Shown: positions 18,549 through 25,933 of the stretch, in pieces
Position numbering within the stretch: the stretch's first letter is position 1
How the letters are laid out: every line of letters starts with the position of its first letter
Source of the DNA: Microtetraspora fusca
GTDB taxonomy: Bacteria; Actinomycetota; Actinomycetes; Streptosporangiales; Streptosporangiaceae
Assembly: GCF_001570365.1 (NCBI RefSeq)
Contig: NZ_BBYK01000047.1
Coordinates: 82,900 to 146,899 of the forward strand
DNA: 64,000 nt
Reading direction: 5' to 3'
Notes under the pieces: model-generated
Told to the model about the DNA's origin: nothing
Database searches by the model: none
Seen by the model: only the letters and a program-made list of their open reading frames with translations
Translations under genes and position numbers: made by a program

Positions 18549-20443
18549 ACGGGGTCGCGGCTCTCGTCGGCGTGGCCTGGCTGACACTCCGCTCCCGCGT
18601 CTCCGGCTTCGCCGGGGCGATCGTGGCCCTCGCGCTCGGCGTGGGTTACAGCGGGGCCGCCGTTTCGTTGCTCGCCACCGCCTCCGCGTTGCCGCCGGGG
18701 ACCCCCGCGCCTCTTCGGCGAGCCGTCCAGGAGTCCGGCTCCCTGTTGGTGATGCTCGCGGTGATCGGCGCCTTCGCCACGATCTTCGTGGTCGCCGGGA
18801 CGTTCGCCTTCACGGTCGCGCAACGGCGCCGGGAGCTGGCCGTACTTCGCGCGGTCGGGGCGACGCCGGGCCAGGTCAGAGGCCTGGTCATGGCCGAGGC
18901 CTGGCTGGCGGCGGTGATGGCCTCCGTGATCGGCACGGTGCTGGCCTTCCCTCTCACCGCCGGGGTGACGGCCGCCCTGCGTGGGCAGGGGCTGCTGCCC
19001 GCGGGTTTCGTGTCCCGGGTGTCTCCGGGGGCGCTGTTCGGCGCGTTCGTGCCGGGGGTGGTCATCGGCGTGGTCGCCGCCGCGTCGGCGGCGCGCCGGG
19101 CGTCCCAGGTGCGGCCCGCTGAGGCGCTGCGCGACGCCGCGCTCGCGGAGCCGCCGATCGGACGCGGCAGGTGGGGCGGCGGACTGGCGTTCCTCGCCTG
19201 CGGAGCGGGCATGCTCGCGCTGGTGCCGGTCGCGCCGCCGGACGGGCGGATGCCGCTCACCATGTTCGTCTCGCTGCCGTTGGTGCTGGGGTTCGCGCTG
19301 CTCGCGCCCGCCTTCGCCGCCTGGGTCGGGGCGGCCGTGGCCACTCCCCTGGTCCGGCTGACCTCGGCGACCGGCATGCTGGCCAGGGAGAACGTCCGGC
19401 AGGCCGTGCGCAGGACGGCGTCGACCGCGGCGCCCGTCCTGGTCACGGTGGGGCTCACCGGATCGCTGCTCGGCGGCACCGCCCTCCTCGGCCGGGCGAT
19501 CGCCGCCGACGCGCAGCGCTCCTGGCGCTCCGATCTGGTCGTCTCGGGTCCCGGCGCCGCCGAGGTCGCGGCCGTGCCCGGGGTGCGCGTCGCGGTGCCG
19601 GTGACCGCCGGCGAGGTCGAGGTGTCGGCGAACCGGACGGAGCGGACGGTCGCCGCGCTCGGCGTGCTCCCGGAGGGGATCGGCCAGGTCATGAACGTCT
19701 CGCACGTGGCCGGTGACCTGGCCGGTCTGCGCCACAGGGGCGTGGCCGCCGACCGCAGGCAGGCGGAGGGGTTCGGCTGGCGGCTGGGCGGGCCGGTACG
19801 GCTGGCCCTGCCGGGGCGCGAGCCGGCGGTCCTGCGGCTCGCCGCCGTGTTCGACGGCTCCCCGCTCGGCGGCCCGCTGCTGGTCCCCCAGGACCTGCTG
19901 CCCGGCCCGGTCTCCGTCCACGTGGCCGTCGGTCCGGGCGGTGACCCACGCGCGGTGGCCGCGGCCATCGAGCGCCGGTCGGACCGGGTGCGGGTGACGC
20001 CCACGGCGGAGACGACGGCCGCGGCCGGGAAAGCGCGCCAGGAGGGCATGCGGATCGGAGCGGTGGCCCTCACCGGGTTCGCCGTCGCATACACGCTCAT
20101 CTCGGTGGCGAACACCTCGGCGATGGCGTTCGGCTCTCGCAGGAGCGAGTTCGCCCGGCTGCTACGGATCGGCGCGCGGCGGGCGCAGGTCCTGCGCATG
20201 GTGCTGTGGGAGTCGCTGTGCGTGGCCGCGACCGGCGCCCTCCTCGGTGTCGCGGTGACGGCCCTGGCCGTGCTGGGGCTGCGAGAGGTGCTGCGCGGGA
20301 TCGGGAGCGCGGTCCCAGCGGCGCTGCCGTGGGCCGAGACCGGCGCCGTCGTGGGCGCGTGCGTGGCCGTGGTGACGCTGTCGAGCCTCGTGCCGGCGGC
20401 GGTGGCCCTGAGAGGCCGTCACGACGCCTCCTCGCGCAGGTAG
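18545..20443 (+). CDS. FtsX-family ABC transporter permease
   Basis: This 632-residue membrane protein has two FtsX/MacB modules. Paired transmembrane segments around 70-200 carry the conserved RRRELAVLRAVGATPGQVRGL coupling motif. A middle block lies at about 230-340, and a soluble extracytoplasmic domain spans roughly 350-520. C-terminal helices follow, with a second EFARLLRIGARRAQVLRM coupling motif. It works with the upstream ATPase. Its 3' end overlaps the 3' end of the convergent response-regulator gene by 25 bp. Confidence 0.9.
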   Translation: MNGVAALVGVAWLTLRSRVSGFAGAIVALALGVGYSGAAVSLLATASALPPGTPAPLRRAVQESGSLLVMLAVIGAFATIFVVAGTFAFTVAQRRRELAVLRAVGATPGQVRGLVMAEAWLAAVMASVIGTVLAFPLTAGVTAALRGQGLLPAGFVSRVSPGALFGAFVPGVVIGVVAAASAARRASQVRPAEALRDAALAEPPIGRGRWGGGLAFLACGAGMLALVPVAPPDGRMPLTMFVSLPLVLGFALLAPAFAAWVGAAVATPLVRLTSATGMLARENVRQAVRRTASTAAPVLVTVGLTGSLLGGTALLGRAIAADAQRSWRSDLVVSGPGAAEVAAVPGVRVAVPVTAGEVEVSANRTERTVAALGVLPEGIGQVMNVSHVAGDLAGLRHRGVAADRRQAEGFGWRLGGPVRLALPGREPAVLRLAAVFDGSPLGGPLLVPQDLLPGPVSVHVAVGPGGDPRAVAAAIERRSDRVRVTPTAETTAAAGKARQEGMRIGAVALTGFAVAYTLISVANTSAMAFGSRRSEFARLLRIGARRAQVLRMVLWESLCVAATGALLGVAVTALAVLGLREVLRGIGSAVPAALPWAETGAVVGACVAVVTLSSLVPAAVALRGRHDASSRR

Positions 20444-21075
20444 TGGAGCACCGCCATCACCCGGCGGTGCTCCTCGTCGGTGGGTTCGAGGAGGAGCTTG
20501 CCGAAGATGTTCCCGACGTGCTTGAGCACCGCCGCGTCCGTCACCATGAGCTTCCTCGCGATGGCGCCGTTGGACTTGCCCTCCGCCATGAGGCCGAGCA
20601 CCTGCCGCTCTCGGGGGGTGAGCCGGTCCAGGGCGGCGCGGTCCCTGCGGTCCTCCAGCAGTCGCACGACCACCTCGGGATCGATGACGGTGCCGCCGCC
20701 GGCCACCCGCTCGACCGCGTCCAGAAACTCCTCGACCTCGCCGACCCGGTTCTTCAGCAGATAGCCGACGCCCTTGCCGGCCCCGGACTCCAGCAGCTCC
20801 AGGGCATAGGAGCGCTCGACGTACTGCGAGAGCACCAGGACGCCGATCCCCGGGTGGCGGGTGCGGATGCGCAGCGCGGCGAGCAGCCCCTCGTCACGGA
20901 AGCTCGGCGGCATCCGTACGTCCACCACTGCCACGTGGGGGCGATGCTCGGCCACCGCCTCCAGCAGCGCGTCCCCGTCGCCGACCGAGGCGACGACGCG
21001 ATGCCCGAACCGCTCCAGGATGTGCCGCAGTCCCTCGCGCAGCAGCACCGCGTCATCGGCGATCACGACGTCCAC
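20419..21075 (-). CDS. NarL/LuxR-family response regulator
   Basis: This 218-residue protein has a receiver domain (about 1-120; phospho-acceptor D52 in VAVVDVRMPP, acidic pair in VVIADDAVLL, lysine in GYLLKNRV) and a LuxR-type HTH (about 150-212; LTPRERQVLGLMAEGKSNGAIARKL). The GTG start at 21073-21075 lies inside the 3' end of the kinase gene (13-bp overlap), so the two are coupled. It probably responds to the partner kinase and controls the adjacent ABC transporter or cluster genes. The signal is unknown. Confidence 0.92.
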   Translation of the reverse strand: MDVVIADDAVLLREGLRHILERFGHRVVASVGDGDALLEAVAEHRPHVAVVDVRMPPSFRDEGLLAALRIRTRHPGIGVLVLSQYVERSYALELLESGAGKGVGYLLKNRVGEVEEFLDAVERVAGGGTVIDPEVVVRLLEDRRDRAALDRLTPRERQVLGLMAEGKSNGAIARKLMVTDAAVLKHVGNIFGKLLLEPTDEEHRRVMAVLHYLREEAS

Positions 21076-22358
21076 TCGACCTCCACGCGTATGACGGTCG
21101 GCCCGCCGGGCGGGCTCGACAGGCTGACGGAGCCGCCCAGCGCCGCGATCCGGTCCGCGACGCCGGTCAGGCCGCTGCCCCGTTCCGGATCGGCTCCGCC
21201 CGCCCCGTCGTCCTCGACCCGCAGCACCAGCCTGCGGCGTCCCGGCCCGGACGGTTCTCCGGCGAGGTCCAGTTCGGCCCGCCCGGCGCCGCTGTGCTTG
21301 GCGAGGTTGGTCAGCGTCTCGCACCCGGCGAAGTACAGCGCCGCCTCCACGGCTTCCGGCGGGCGCGGTCCCGCGGCGGCGGCGCGCACGGTCACCGGCA
21401 CCGGGCAGCGCCGGGCGGCTTCGGCCAGCGCGGTGGGCAGGCCCCGGTCCCCCAGGATGGCGGGCCGCATCCCGCGGACCAGGTCCTGCAGCTCGCCCAG
21501 CGTCTCCTGCGCCTCCCGGTAGGCCCGCTCCACCAGCGACCCGGCCTCGGGCGCGGCGTCGCCGAGCTCCAGCTTCGCCAGGCCCAGCGTCATGATGAGC
21601 CCGGTGAGCCGCTGCTGGGTGCCGTCGTGCAGGTCGCGTTCCAGTCGCCTGCGCTCGCTGTCGAAGACGTCGACCAGCCGGGCCCGGGAGCGATCCACCT
21701 CGATCAGCCGGAGCCTCAGGTCCCGGTCCTCGGACGGGACAAGCAGGGTCCGGGCCAGTACGGCCTGCGCGGCGGCGACGGCGGAGACCAGATAGGAGGC
21801 GGCCACCGCGATCACCAGCCCGCCCCCGGCCGCCGCCCACGCGAGCGCCGGGTCGTCCACCACGGCCTGCCAGGAGGCATTGGCCCGCGGCGAGCCGGGC
21901 AGCGCGTGCCACACCGGCGCCGACAGCGGCCCCAGCACCGTGGCCGCGACCACCAGCAGGCAGCCGAGGTCGATCGGGGCCAGCACGCACAGCAGCAGTC
22001 CGTGCCCGACCTCGCGCCAGGTCGTGGGCTCGGTCAGCAGTTCCCTGGCGCGGTCCCCCCGGGGAATCGGAGGGACGGGACGGCGGTCCAGCAGCCGGAG
22101 CCGGGCCCGCTCCACCCGTCCCATGGCCACCGTCCACGCGGGAACGCGCCCGAGCACCCACACCCCGACGACCAGGGGTGCCGTCACCGCGCCGAGCGCG
22201 AGCAGGACGACCGTGCCCGCCGCCCAGGCGAGCGCCACCGGCGGACCGGACAGCAGGTACGCCGCCGATCGCCAGGGCAGTCGTGACAACGGCACCCGCC
22301 ACGGCACGGCGAGCAGGGGCTGCCACGGTCCCGCGGCATCGTCCACGCGCCCGCCCAT
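21063..22358 (-). CDS. HisKA_3-type sensor histidine kinase
   Basis: This 431-residue kinase has an N-terminal membrane sensor with about four hydrophobic segments (roughly 28-75, 115-140, 170-200). The DHp domain carries the phospho-acceptor His in RRRLERDLHDGTQQRL, and the HATPase_c domain shows NLAKHSGAG, VEDDGAGG and GSGLTGVADR. The ATG at 22356-22358 was chosen over an upstream ATG (22415), because the region above it holds the SARP-type repeats and the mppR promoter. It pairs with the overlapping response regulator. Its gene is divergent from mppR with 106 bp between starts. Confidence 0.9.
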   Translation of the reverse strand: MGGRVDDAAGPWQPLLAVPWRVPLSRLPWRSAAYLLSGPPVALAWAAGTVVLLALGAVTAPLVVGVWVLGRVPAWTVAMGRVERARLRLLDRRPVPPIPRGDRARELLTEPTTWREVGHGLLLCVLAPIDLGCLLVVAATVLGPLSAPVWHALPGSPRANASWQAVVDDPALAWAAAGGGLVIAVAASYLVSAVAAAQAVLARTLLVPSEDRDLRLRLIEVDRSRARLVDVFDSERRRLERDLHDGTQQRLTGLIMTLGLAKLELGDAAPEAGSLVERAYREAQETLGELQDLVRGMRPAILGDRGLPTALAEAARRCPVPVTVRAAAAGPRPPEAVEAALYFAGCETLTNLAKHSGAGRAELDLAGEPSGPGRRRLVLRVEDDGAGGADPERGSGLTGVADRIAALGGSVSLSSPPGGPTVIRVEVEWTS

Positions 22359-22386
22359 GCGGATGACCTTAGCGCCGCGCCGGCCG

Positions 22387-22415
22387 TCGAGCGGCCGTCG
22401 AGGTCCGCTCGACAC
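22387..22415 (+). promoter_or_regulatory. SARP-type operator: three TCGA heptamers with 11-bp period
   Basis: TCGAGCG at 22387-22393, TCGAGGT at 22398-22404 and TCGACAC at 22409-22415 form three direct repeats exactly 11 bp apart, the hallmark of SARP binding sites. They end 50 bp before the mppR start codon. A possible -10 (TACTTACGCT region, 22449-22458) lies further away than the textbook 8 bp, so the exact promoter geometry is uncertain. The site argues that mppR is controlled by the SARP at 38136. Confidence 0.65.
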
Positions 22416-22464
22416 CGGCTGGAGCGCCGTTGTCCGGGCCCGGCGGCGTACTTACGCTGCGCCC

Positions 22465-23283
22465 ATGACCAGCGTGACGCGCCACACCGGACCCGTCGGT
22501 TATTCGCTGCCGCTCTCTCCCTCCGGGACCTCTTCCATGATCACCCCGCCGCCCTGGCATTTCTCCGGCGAGGTGGTGATGGTCGACTACCGGCTGGACC
22601 CGGCGGCGGCCGAGTGCTTCCTGCCACCCGGCCTGGACGCGGGCCCCGATCCGGGGAGGGCCGCCGCCGTGTTCGCCGAGTGGCAGTGGTGCTCGGACTC
22701 CGGGACCGAGCTGCGCGACCCGGCGCGGTGCCGCTTCTCCGAGTTCCTCATCCTCCTGGCCTGCGCGCACCGGGGCGAGCCGATGGCCCGCTGCCCCTAC
22801 GCGTGGGTGGACCAGGCGGTGCCGCTCGTCCGTGGCTGGGTGCAGGGGATGCCCAAACAGCACGGCGTCGTCCACCTGACCCGCCCCGTCACCGTGGGTC
22901 GCGCGGGACCGCGCATGGCTCCCGGAGGACGCTTCTCCGGCGCCCTCAGTGTGCGCGGCCGACGGCTCGCCGCGGCCGCCGTGACCCTGGAGGGCCGCTC
23001 GGAGCCGCCCGAACTGCACACGCTCCCCCTGGTCCACAGCAGGTTCTTTCCTTCCTGGATCCCCGGCGACGTCCCGGTGAACGAGTTGGTCGCCTCGCGG
23101 GTGACCGGCGTCGAGTTCGGCGAGGTCTGGTCCGGCCCGGCGGAGCTGGCCTTCCCGCTCGATCCGGGCGACGACCCGGACATGGCCCTGCTGGCGCCGG
23201 TCGAGGTCGGCTCCGGGCATGTGTTCTCCTACGCCGAGACCCTGCACGGCGGTCGCCGGCTCGCTAGGGAGGCGCTCCTCTAG
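22465..23283 (+). CDS. mppR: MppR-like acetoacetate-decarboxylase-fold cyclase (2-ketoenduracididine synthase)
   Basis: This 272-residue protein of the acetoacetate decarboxylase superfamily is closest, from memory, to MppR: GYSLPLSP, TPPPWHFSGEVVMVDYRLDP, CPYAWVDQAVPLVRGWVQGMPKQ, RMAPGGRFSGALSV and EVGSGHVFSYAETLHGGR. K131 in GMPKQ is the expected Schiff-base lysine. MppR dehydrates and cyclises 4-hydroxy-2-ketoarginine to 2-ketoenduracididine rather than decarboxylating. It lies 7 kb from mppP/mppQ but behind a SARP-type operator, so it belongs to the same pathway. Its 3' end overlaps convergent cydB by 4 bp. Confidence 0.87.
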   Translation: MTSVTRHTGPVGYSLPLSPSGTSSMITPPPWHFSGEVVMVDYRLDPAAAECFLPPGLDAGPDPGRAAAVFAEWQWCSDSGTELRDPARCRFSEFLILLACAHRGEPMARCPYAWVDQAVPLVRGWVQGMPKQHGVVHLTRPVTVGRAGPRMAPGGRFSGALSVRGRRLAAAAVTLEGRSEPPELHTLPLVHSRFFPSWIPGDVPVNELVASRVTGVEFGEVWSGPAELAFPLDPGDDPDMALLAPVEVGSGHVFSYAETLHGGRRLAREALL

Positions 23284-24242
23284 AAGAAGACCACCGTGCC
23301 GGCGTCCACCCGTCTCCGGAAGGCCCACCACATCCACGCCTGGGCCGCGACCAGCAGCGGCAGGGTGACGAGGGCGAAACCGCCGAGCGTGCGCAGAGTG
23401 TCGTCGTCCGCCGCCGCGCCCGGCAGGTCCCCGGCGAGCCGTACGAGCAGCACCGCGACAGGGGACGCGGCGGCGAGGGAGGTGAGCGTGAGCGCCCGGC
23501 CGTGCCTCCCCCGCCGCACCGCCGCCCGCGCGGCCCACAGGGCGGCCGCGCCCAGGCCGCCGATCAGGACGGCGGAGAGCAGGACCTCCCATCGCTTCGG
23601 CAGCACCAGGACGGCCCCGGCCGACACGGCCAACGCGAGCAGTCCCGCGGCCGGGCGCAGCAGGCGCGCAGCCGTCGCCTCGGCCCGCTTCATCAGATCC
23701 CCCGACAGCCGTACCGCGAGGAAGACGGACCCGTGCGCGGCGAACAGCGCGACCATCGCCACCGCCCACAGCAGTGGGTACGGCCCGGCCAGCCGCGCCG
23801 CCCCGGCCGTCGCGCCCGCCGGGGGGAGGCCGGCGAGCGCGGCCCCGATGAACAGGCCCCAGAAGGCGGCGAACGCGGCGCTGGTCACGACCAGCATCCG
23901 GTCCCAGCCCGCCCGCCAGCCGAGCGACCCGCGCCGGCTGCGGAACCAGATCGACGCGTCACGCAACACCCAGACGAGCAGGCCCACCACGACCAGCGGG
24001 TACATCCCGCCCAGCGCCCGGTCCTTGACCAGTGGGAACGCGCCGGCGAGCACACCGCCGACGGCCACCAGCCACACCTCGTTGCCGAGGAAGAACGGGC
24101 CGATCGCGGTGAGGAGCGCCCGCCGCTCCCCCTCCGTGTGGCCGACCCGGCGGAGCAGCAGACCGGTGCCGATGTCGAAGCCGTCCACCACGAAGTAGCC
24201 GCAGAACAGCAGCCCCAGCAGGACCGCCCATACGAGATCCAC
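23280..24242 (-). CDS. cydB: Cytochrome bd ubiquinol/menaquinol oxidase subunit II
   Basis: This 320-residue membrane protein has eight to nine hydrophobic helices. CydB signatures include the N-terminal GYFVVDGFDIGTGLLL and AIGPFFLGNEVWLV, plus WVLRDASIWFR in the middle and AQAWMWWAFRRRV near the end. With CydA it forms the bd oxidase, which reduces O2 to water with quinol and resists many inhibitors of the bc1-aa3 branch. It is a short version without extra C-terminal domains. It follows cydA by 15 bp on the minus strand. Confidence 0.94.
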   Translation of the reverse strand: MDLVWAVLLGLLFCGYFVVDGFDIGTGLLLRRVGHTEGERRALLTAIGPFFLGNEVWLVAVGGVLAGAFPLVKDRALGGMYPLVVVGLLVWVLRDASIWFRSRRGSLGWRAGWDRMLVVTSAAFAAFWGLFIGAALAGLPPAGATAGAARLAGPYPLLWAVAMVALFAAHGSVFLAVRLSGDLMKRAEATAARLLRPAAGLLALAVSAGAVLVLPKRWEVLLSAVLIGGLGAAALWAARAAVRRGRHGRALTLTSLAAASPVAVLLVRLAGDLPGAAADDDTLRTLGGFALVTLPLLVAAQAWMWWAFRRRVDAGTVVFF

Positions 24243-24257
24243 CGTTTCCTCCTGTGT

Positions 24258-25514
24258 TCAGTAGGCCGTCAGACGGTCCCTGGCGGGCTCGGCGAGCGTC
24301 GTCCCGAACAGCGTGTGGCGGGGTCCCCTGCGGGCGTACGTGGCGATCAGCCAGTAGTCGAGGACCACGAGCAGCCCGAGCACCAAGGTGAAGCCGACGT
24401 AGGAGGCGAGCACGAGCCCGGGAGGGACGTCCGACACCGCCTTCTCGGTGGTCAGCAGGCCGTATACCGCCCAGGGCTGCCGGCCCACCTCCCGTACCAG
24501 CCAGCCCATGATCACCAGCACGAATGGCACCGGCATCATCACGACCAGCGCGTAGAGCGGCACGCGCAGCCGTACCAGCCAGTTCCGGAACAGCAGCACG
24601 AGGCAGGCGAGGGTGGCGAGGGCGAGAACGAAGGCGCCGTTCATCATGATCTGGTAAGGGATCGCGATCCAGGAGGGCGGCGCGAAGTCGCCGGGGCCGA
24701 ACCGCTGCAGCATCAGCTGCCGCGCGGCCTCCAGCCGGGCGGGCTCCTGGTACATGACGGCGAGCTTCATCGGCTGGTACCGCTCGATCGCGACCTCCTG
24801 CAGGAAGCCGAAGTGGATGATCGAGAACGCGCCGACGGGGGCGGCGACGACGCCCCATCGCAGCGAGCGGCGGAAGACCTCCACCTCGTCCGTCCGCCGG
24901 ATGAAGTGCCAGGCGCTGATCCCGGCCACGAACAGCCCTCCGGCCAGCAGCGCCGCCGATACGACGTGCAGGAGGGAGTCGGTCAGGCTGTCGTTCCGCA
25001 GCAGCGCGCCGAAATCGGTCAGATAGGCCCGGCCGTTCCGCATCTCATGGCCGACGGGGTTCTGCAGGAAGGCGTTGGCCGCCAGAACCCACAGCGCCGA
25101 GGCGTACGCGGCGACCGCGACCAGCCAGATCAGCGCCAGGTGGATCCACTTGGGCAGCCGGTTCCAGCCGAAGATCCACATGCCGAGGAACGTCGCCTCG
25201 ACGAAGAAGGCGATCAGCGTCTCCAGCGCCAGCGGCGCCCCGAAGACGTTGCCCGCGACCTCGGACAGCCCGCCCCAGTTCAGCCCGAACTGGAACTCCA
25301 TCACCAGGCCCGTGACGATGCCCAGGGCGTAGTTGATGACGTACAGCGTGCCCCAGAACTTCGTCATGCGGGCGTAGACGGCCTTGCCGGAGACCGCGTA
25401 GGCGGTCTGCATGCCGGCGACGAACACGACCAGCCCGAGCGAGAGGGTCACGAAGAGGAAGTGCAGGGAGGTCGTGGTCGCGAACTGCAGCCGTGCCAGG
25501 AGAAGGGTGTCCAT
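24258..25514 (-). CDS. cydA: Cytochrome bd ubiquinol/menaquinol oxidase subunit I
   Basis: This 418-residue haem-bearing subunit is short (short Q-loop type). It begins LLLARLQFATTTSLHFLF, with the haem-ligand histidine in the first helix, and has the EFQFGLNWGGLSEVAGNVFGAPLALE signature, FFVEATFLGMWIFGW and NPVGHEM. The ATG at 25512-25514 follows GGAG. A 14-bp-arm inverted repeat (25540-25570) lies directly upstream and probably regulates it. The location between mppR and the PKS ACP is odd for a housekeeping oxidase; respiratory self-protection is one explanation. Confidence 0.95.
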   Translation of the reverse strand: MDTLLLARLQFATTTSLHFLFVTLSLGLVVFVAGMQTAYAVSGKAVYARMTKFWGTLYVINYALGIVTGLVMEFQFGLNWGGLSEVAGNVFGAPLALETLIAFFVEATFLGMWIFGWNRLPKWIHLALIWLVAVAAYASALWVLAANAFLQNPVGHEMRNGRAYLTDFGALLRNDSLTDSLLHVVSAALLAGGLFVAGISAWHFIRRTDEVEVFRRSLRWGVVAAPVGAFSIIHFGFLQEVAIERYQPMKLAVMYQEPARLEAARQLMLQRFGPGDFAPPSWIAIPYQIMMNGAFVLALATLACLVLLFRNWLVRLRVPLYALVVMMPVPFVLVIMGWLVREVGRQPWAVYGLLTTEKAVSDVPPGLVLASYVGFTLVLGLLVVLDYWLIATYARRGPRHTLFGTTLAEPARDRLTAY

Positions 25515-25539
25515 ATCGCTCCGAGTGCTTCCGTCACCG

Positions 25540-25570
25540 GACAGGCCTGATCACGATGATCAAGCCTGTC
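25540..25570 (-). promoter_or_regulatory. Inverted repeat upstream of cydA (14-bp arms, 3-bp spacer)
   Basis: GACAGGCCTGATCA at 25540-25553 is followed after CGA by TGATCAAGCCTGTC at 25557-25570. The arms match at 13 of 14 positions. It lies 26-56 bp upstream of the cydA start, where -10/-35 elements would be. It could be an operator for a dimeric regulator or, since it can form a hairpin, part of the terminator of the upstream ACP operon. It does not look like a Rex (TTGTGAA...) site. Confidence 0.55.
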
Positions 25571-25610
25571 ACGGCGGCCGGGGATCGTCATCGGGTCATG
25601 GGCGGCTTGT

Positions 25611-25663
25611 GCGGCTGCTCCCCGGGGAGCAGCCGCGTGTCCGGGCTACTCCCCCGGGAGTAG
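25611..25663 (-). terminator. Two tandem palindromes just downstream of the ACP gene
   Basis: Positions 25611-25636 form a perfect 26-bp palindrome. Positions 25646-25663 form 8-bp arms (CTACTCCC / GGGAGTAG) around CC and end directly against the ACP stop codon. Both share a CTCCC-CGGGAG core. Tandem strong hairpins right after the last gene of the POT-OMT-FMO-MFS-ACP operon fit transcription termination. Paired operator sites for one dimeric protein are an alternative. Confidence 0.55.
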
Positions 25664-25918
25664 TCAGGCGGCCTCGGCGAGCCTGGCGTCGACCAGGGCG
25701 AGGAAGTCCCTCGGTGTGGCCGACTCCACCGCGTCGTCGCCGAGCTTCACACCGAGCTCGCGTTCCACGCGGACGGTGATCTCCAGCACCGCCAGCGAGT
25801 CGTACTGCAGGTCGGCGAACGACGTGTCAAGGATGTCGCCGTCGAGGTCGACGCCGGCGTCCTCCCCCGCCGCCTCGCGCATGACCCGCCGCAGGTCCTG
25901 AAGGGTGAACTGACTCAT
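25664..25918 (-). CDS. Type II PKS acyl carrier protein
   Basis: This 84-residue ACP has the phosphopantetheine attachment serine S41 in DLQYDSLAVLEI and the helix I pattern FTLQDLRRVMREAAGE typical of actinomycete aromatic-PKS ACPs. It carries the growing poly-beta-ketone for KS-alpha/CLF. Unusually it is not next to those genes (35.4-38.0 kb) but is the last gene of a minus-strand operon behind the MFS exporter (15-nt gap). No other free ACP occurs in the window apart from the ACP fused to the ACAD. Confidence 0.93.
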   Translation of the reverse strand: MSQFTLQDLRRVMREAAGEDAGVDLDGDILDTSFADLQYDSLAVLEITVRVERELGVKLGDDAVESATPRDFLALVDARLAEAA

Positions 25919-25933
25919 CGCTGACTCCTCTTC

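Noticed and set aside
22465-23283. Ordinary acetoacetate decarboxylase
   Set aside because: Motifs match the MppR branch (GWVQGMPKQ, EVGSGHVFSYAETLHGG) and it has a SARP-type operator in a cluster with mppP/mppQ.
23502-25550. Plus-strand open frame of 682 codons
   Set aside because: Antisense to cydA and cydB, Gln/Arg/Glu-rich low-complexity, no motif.
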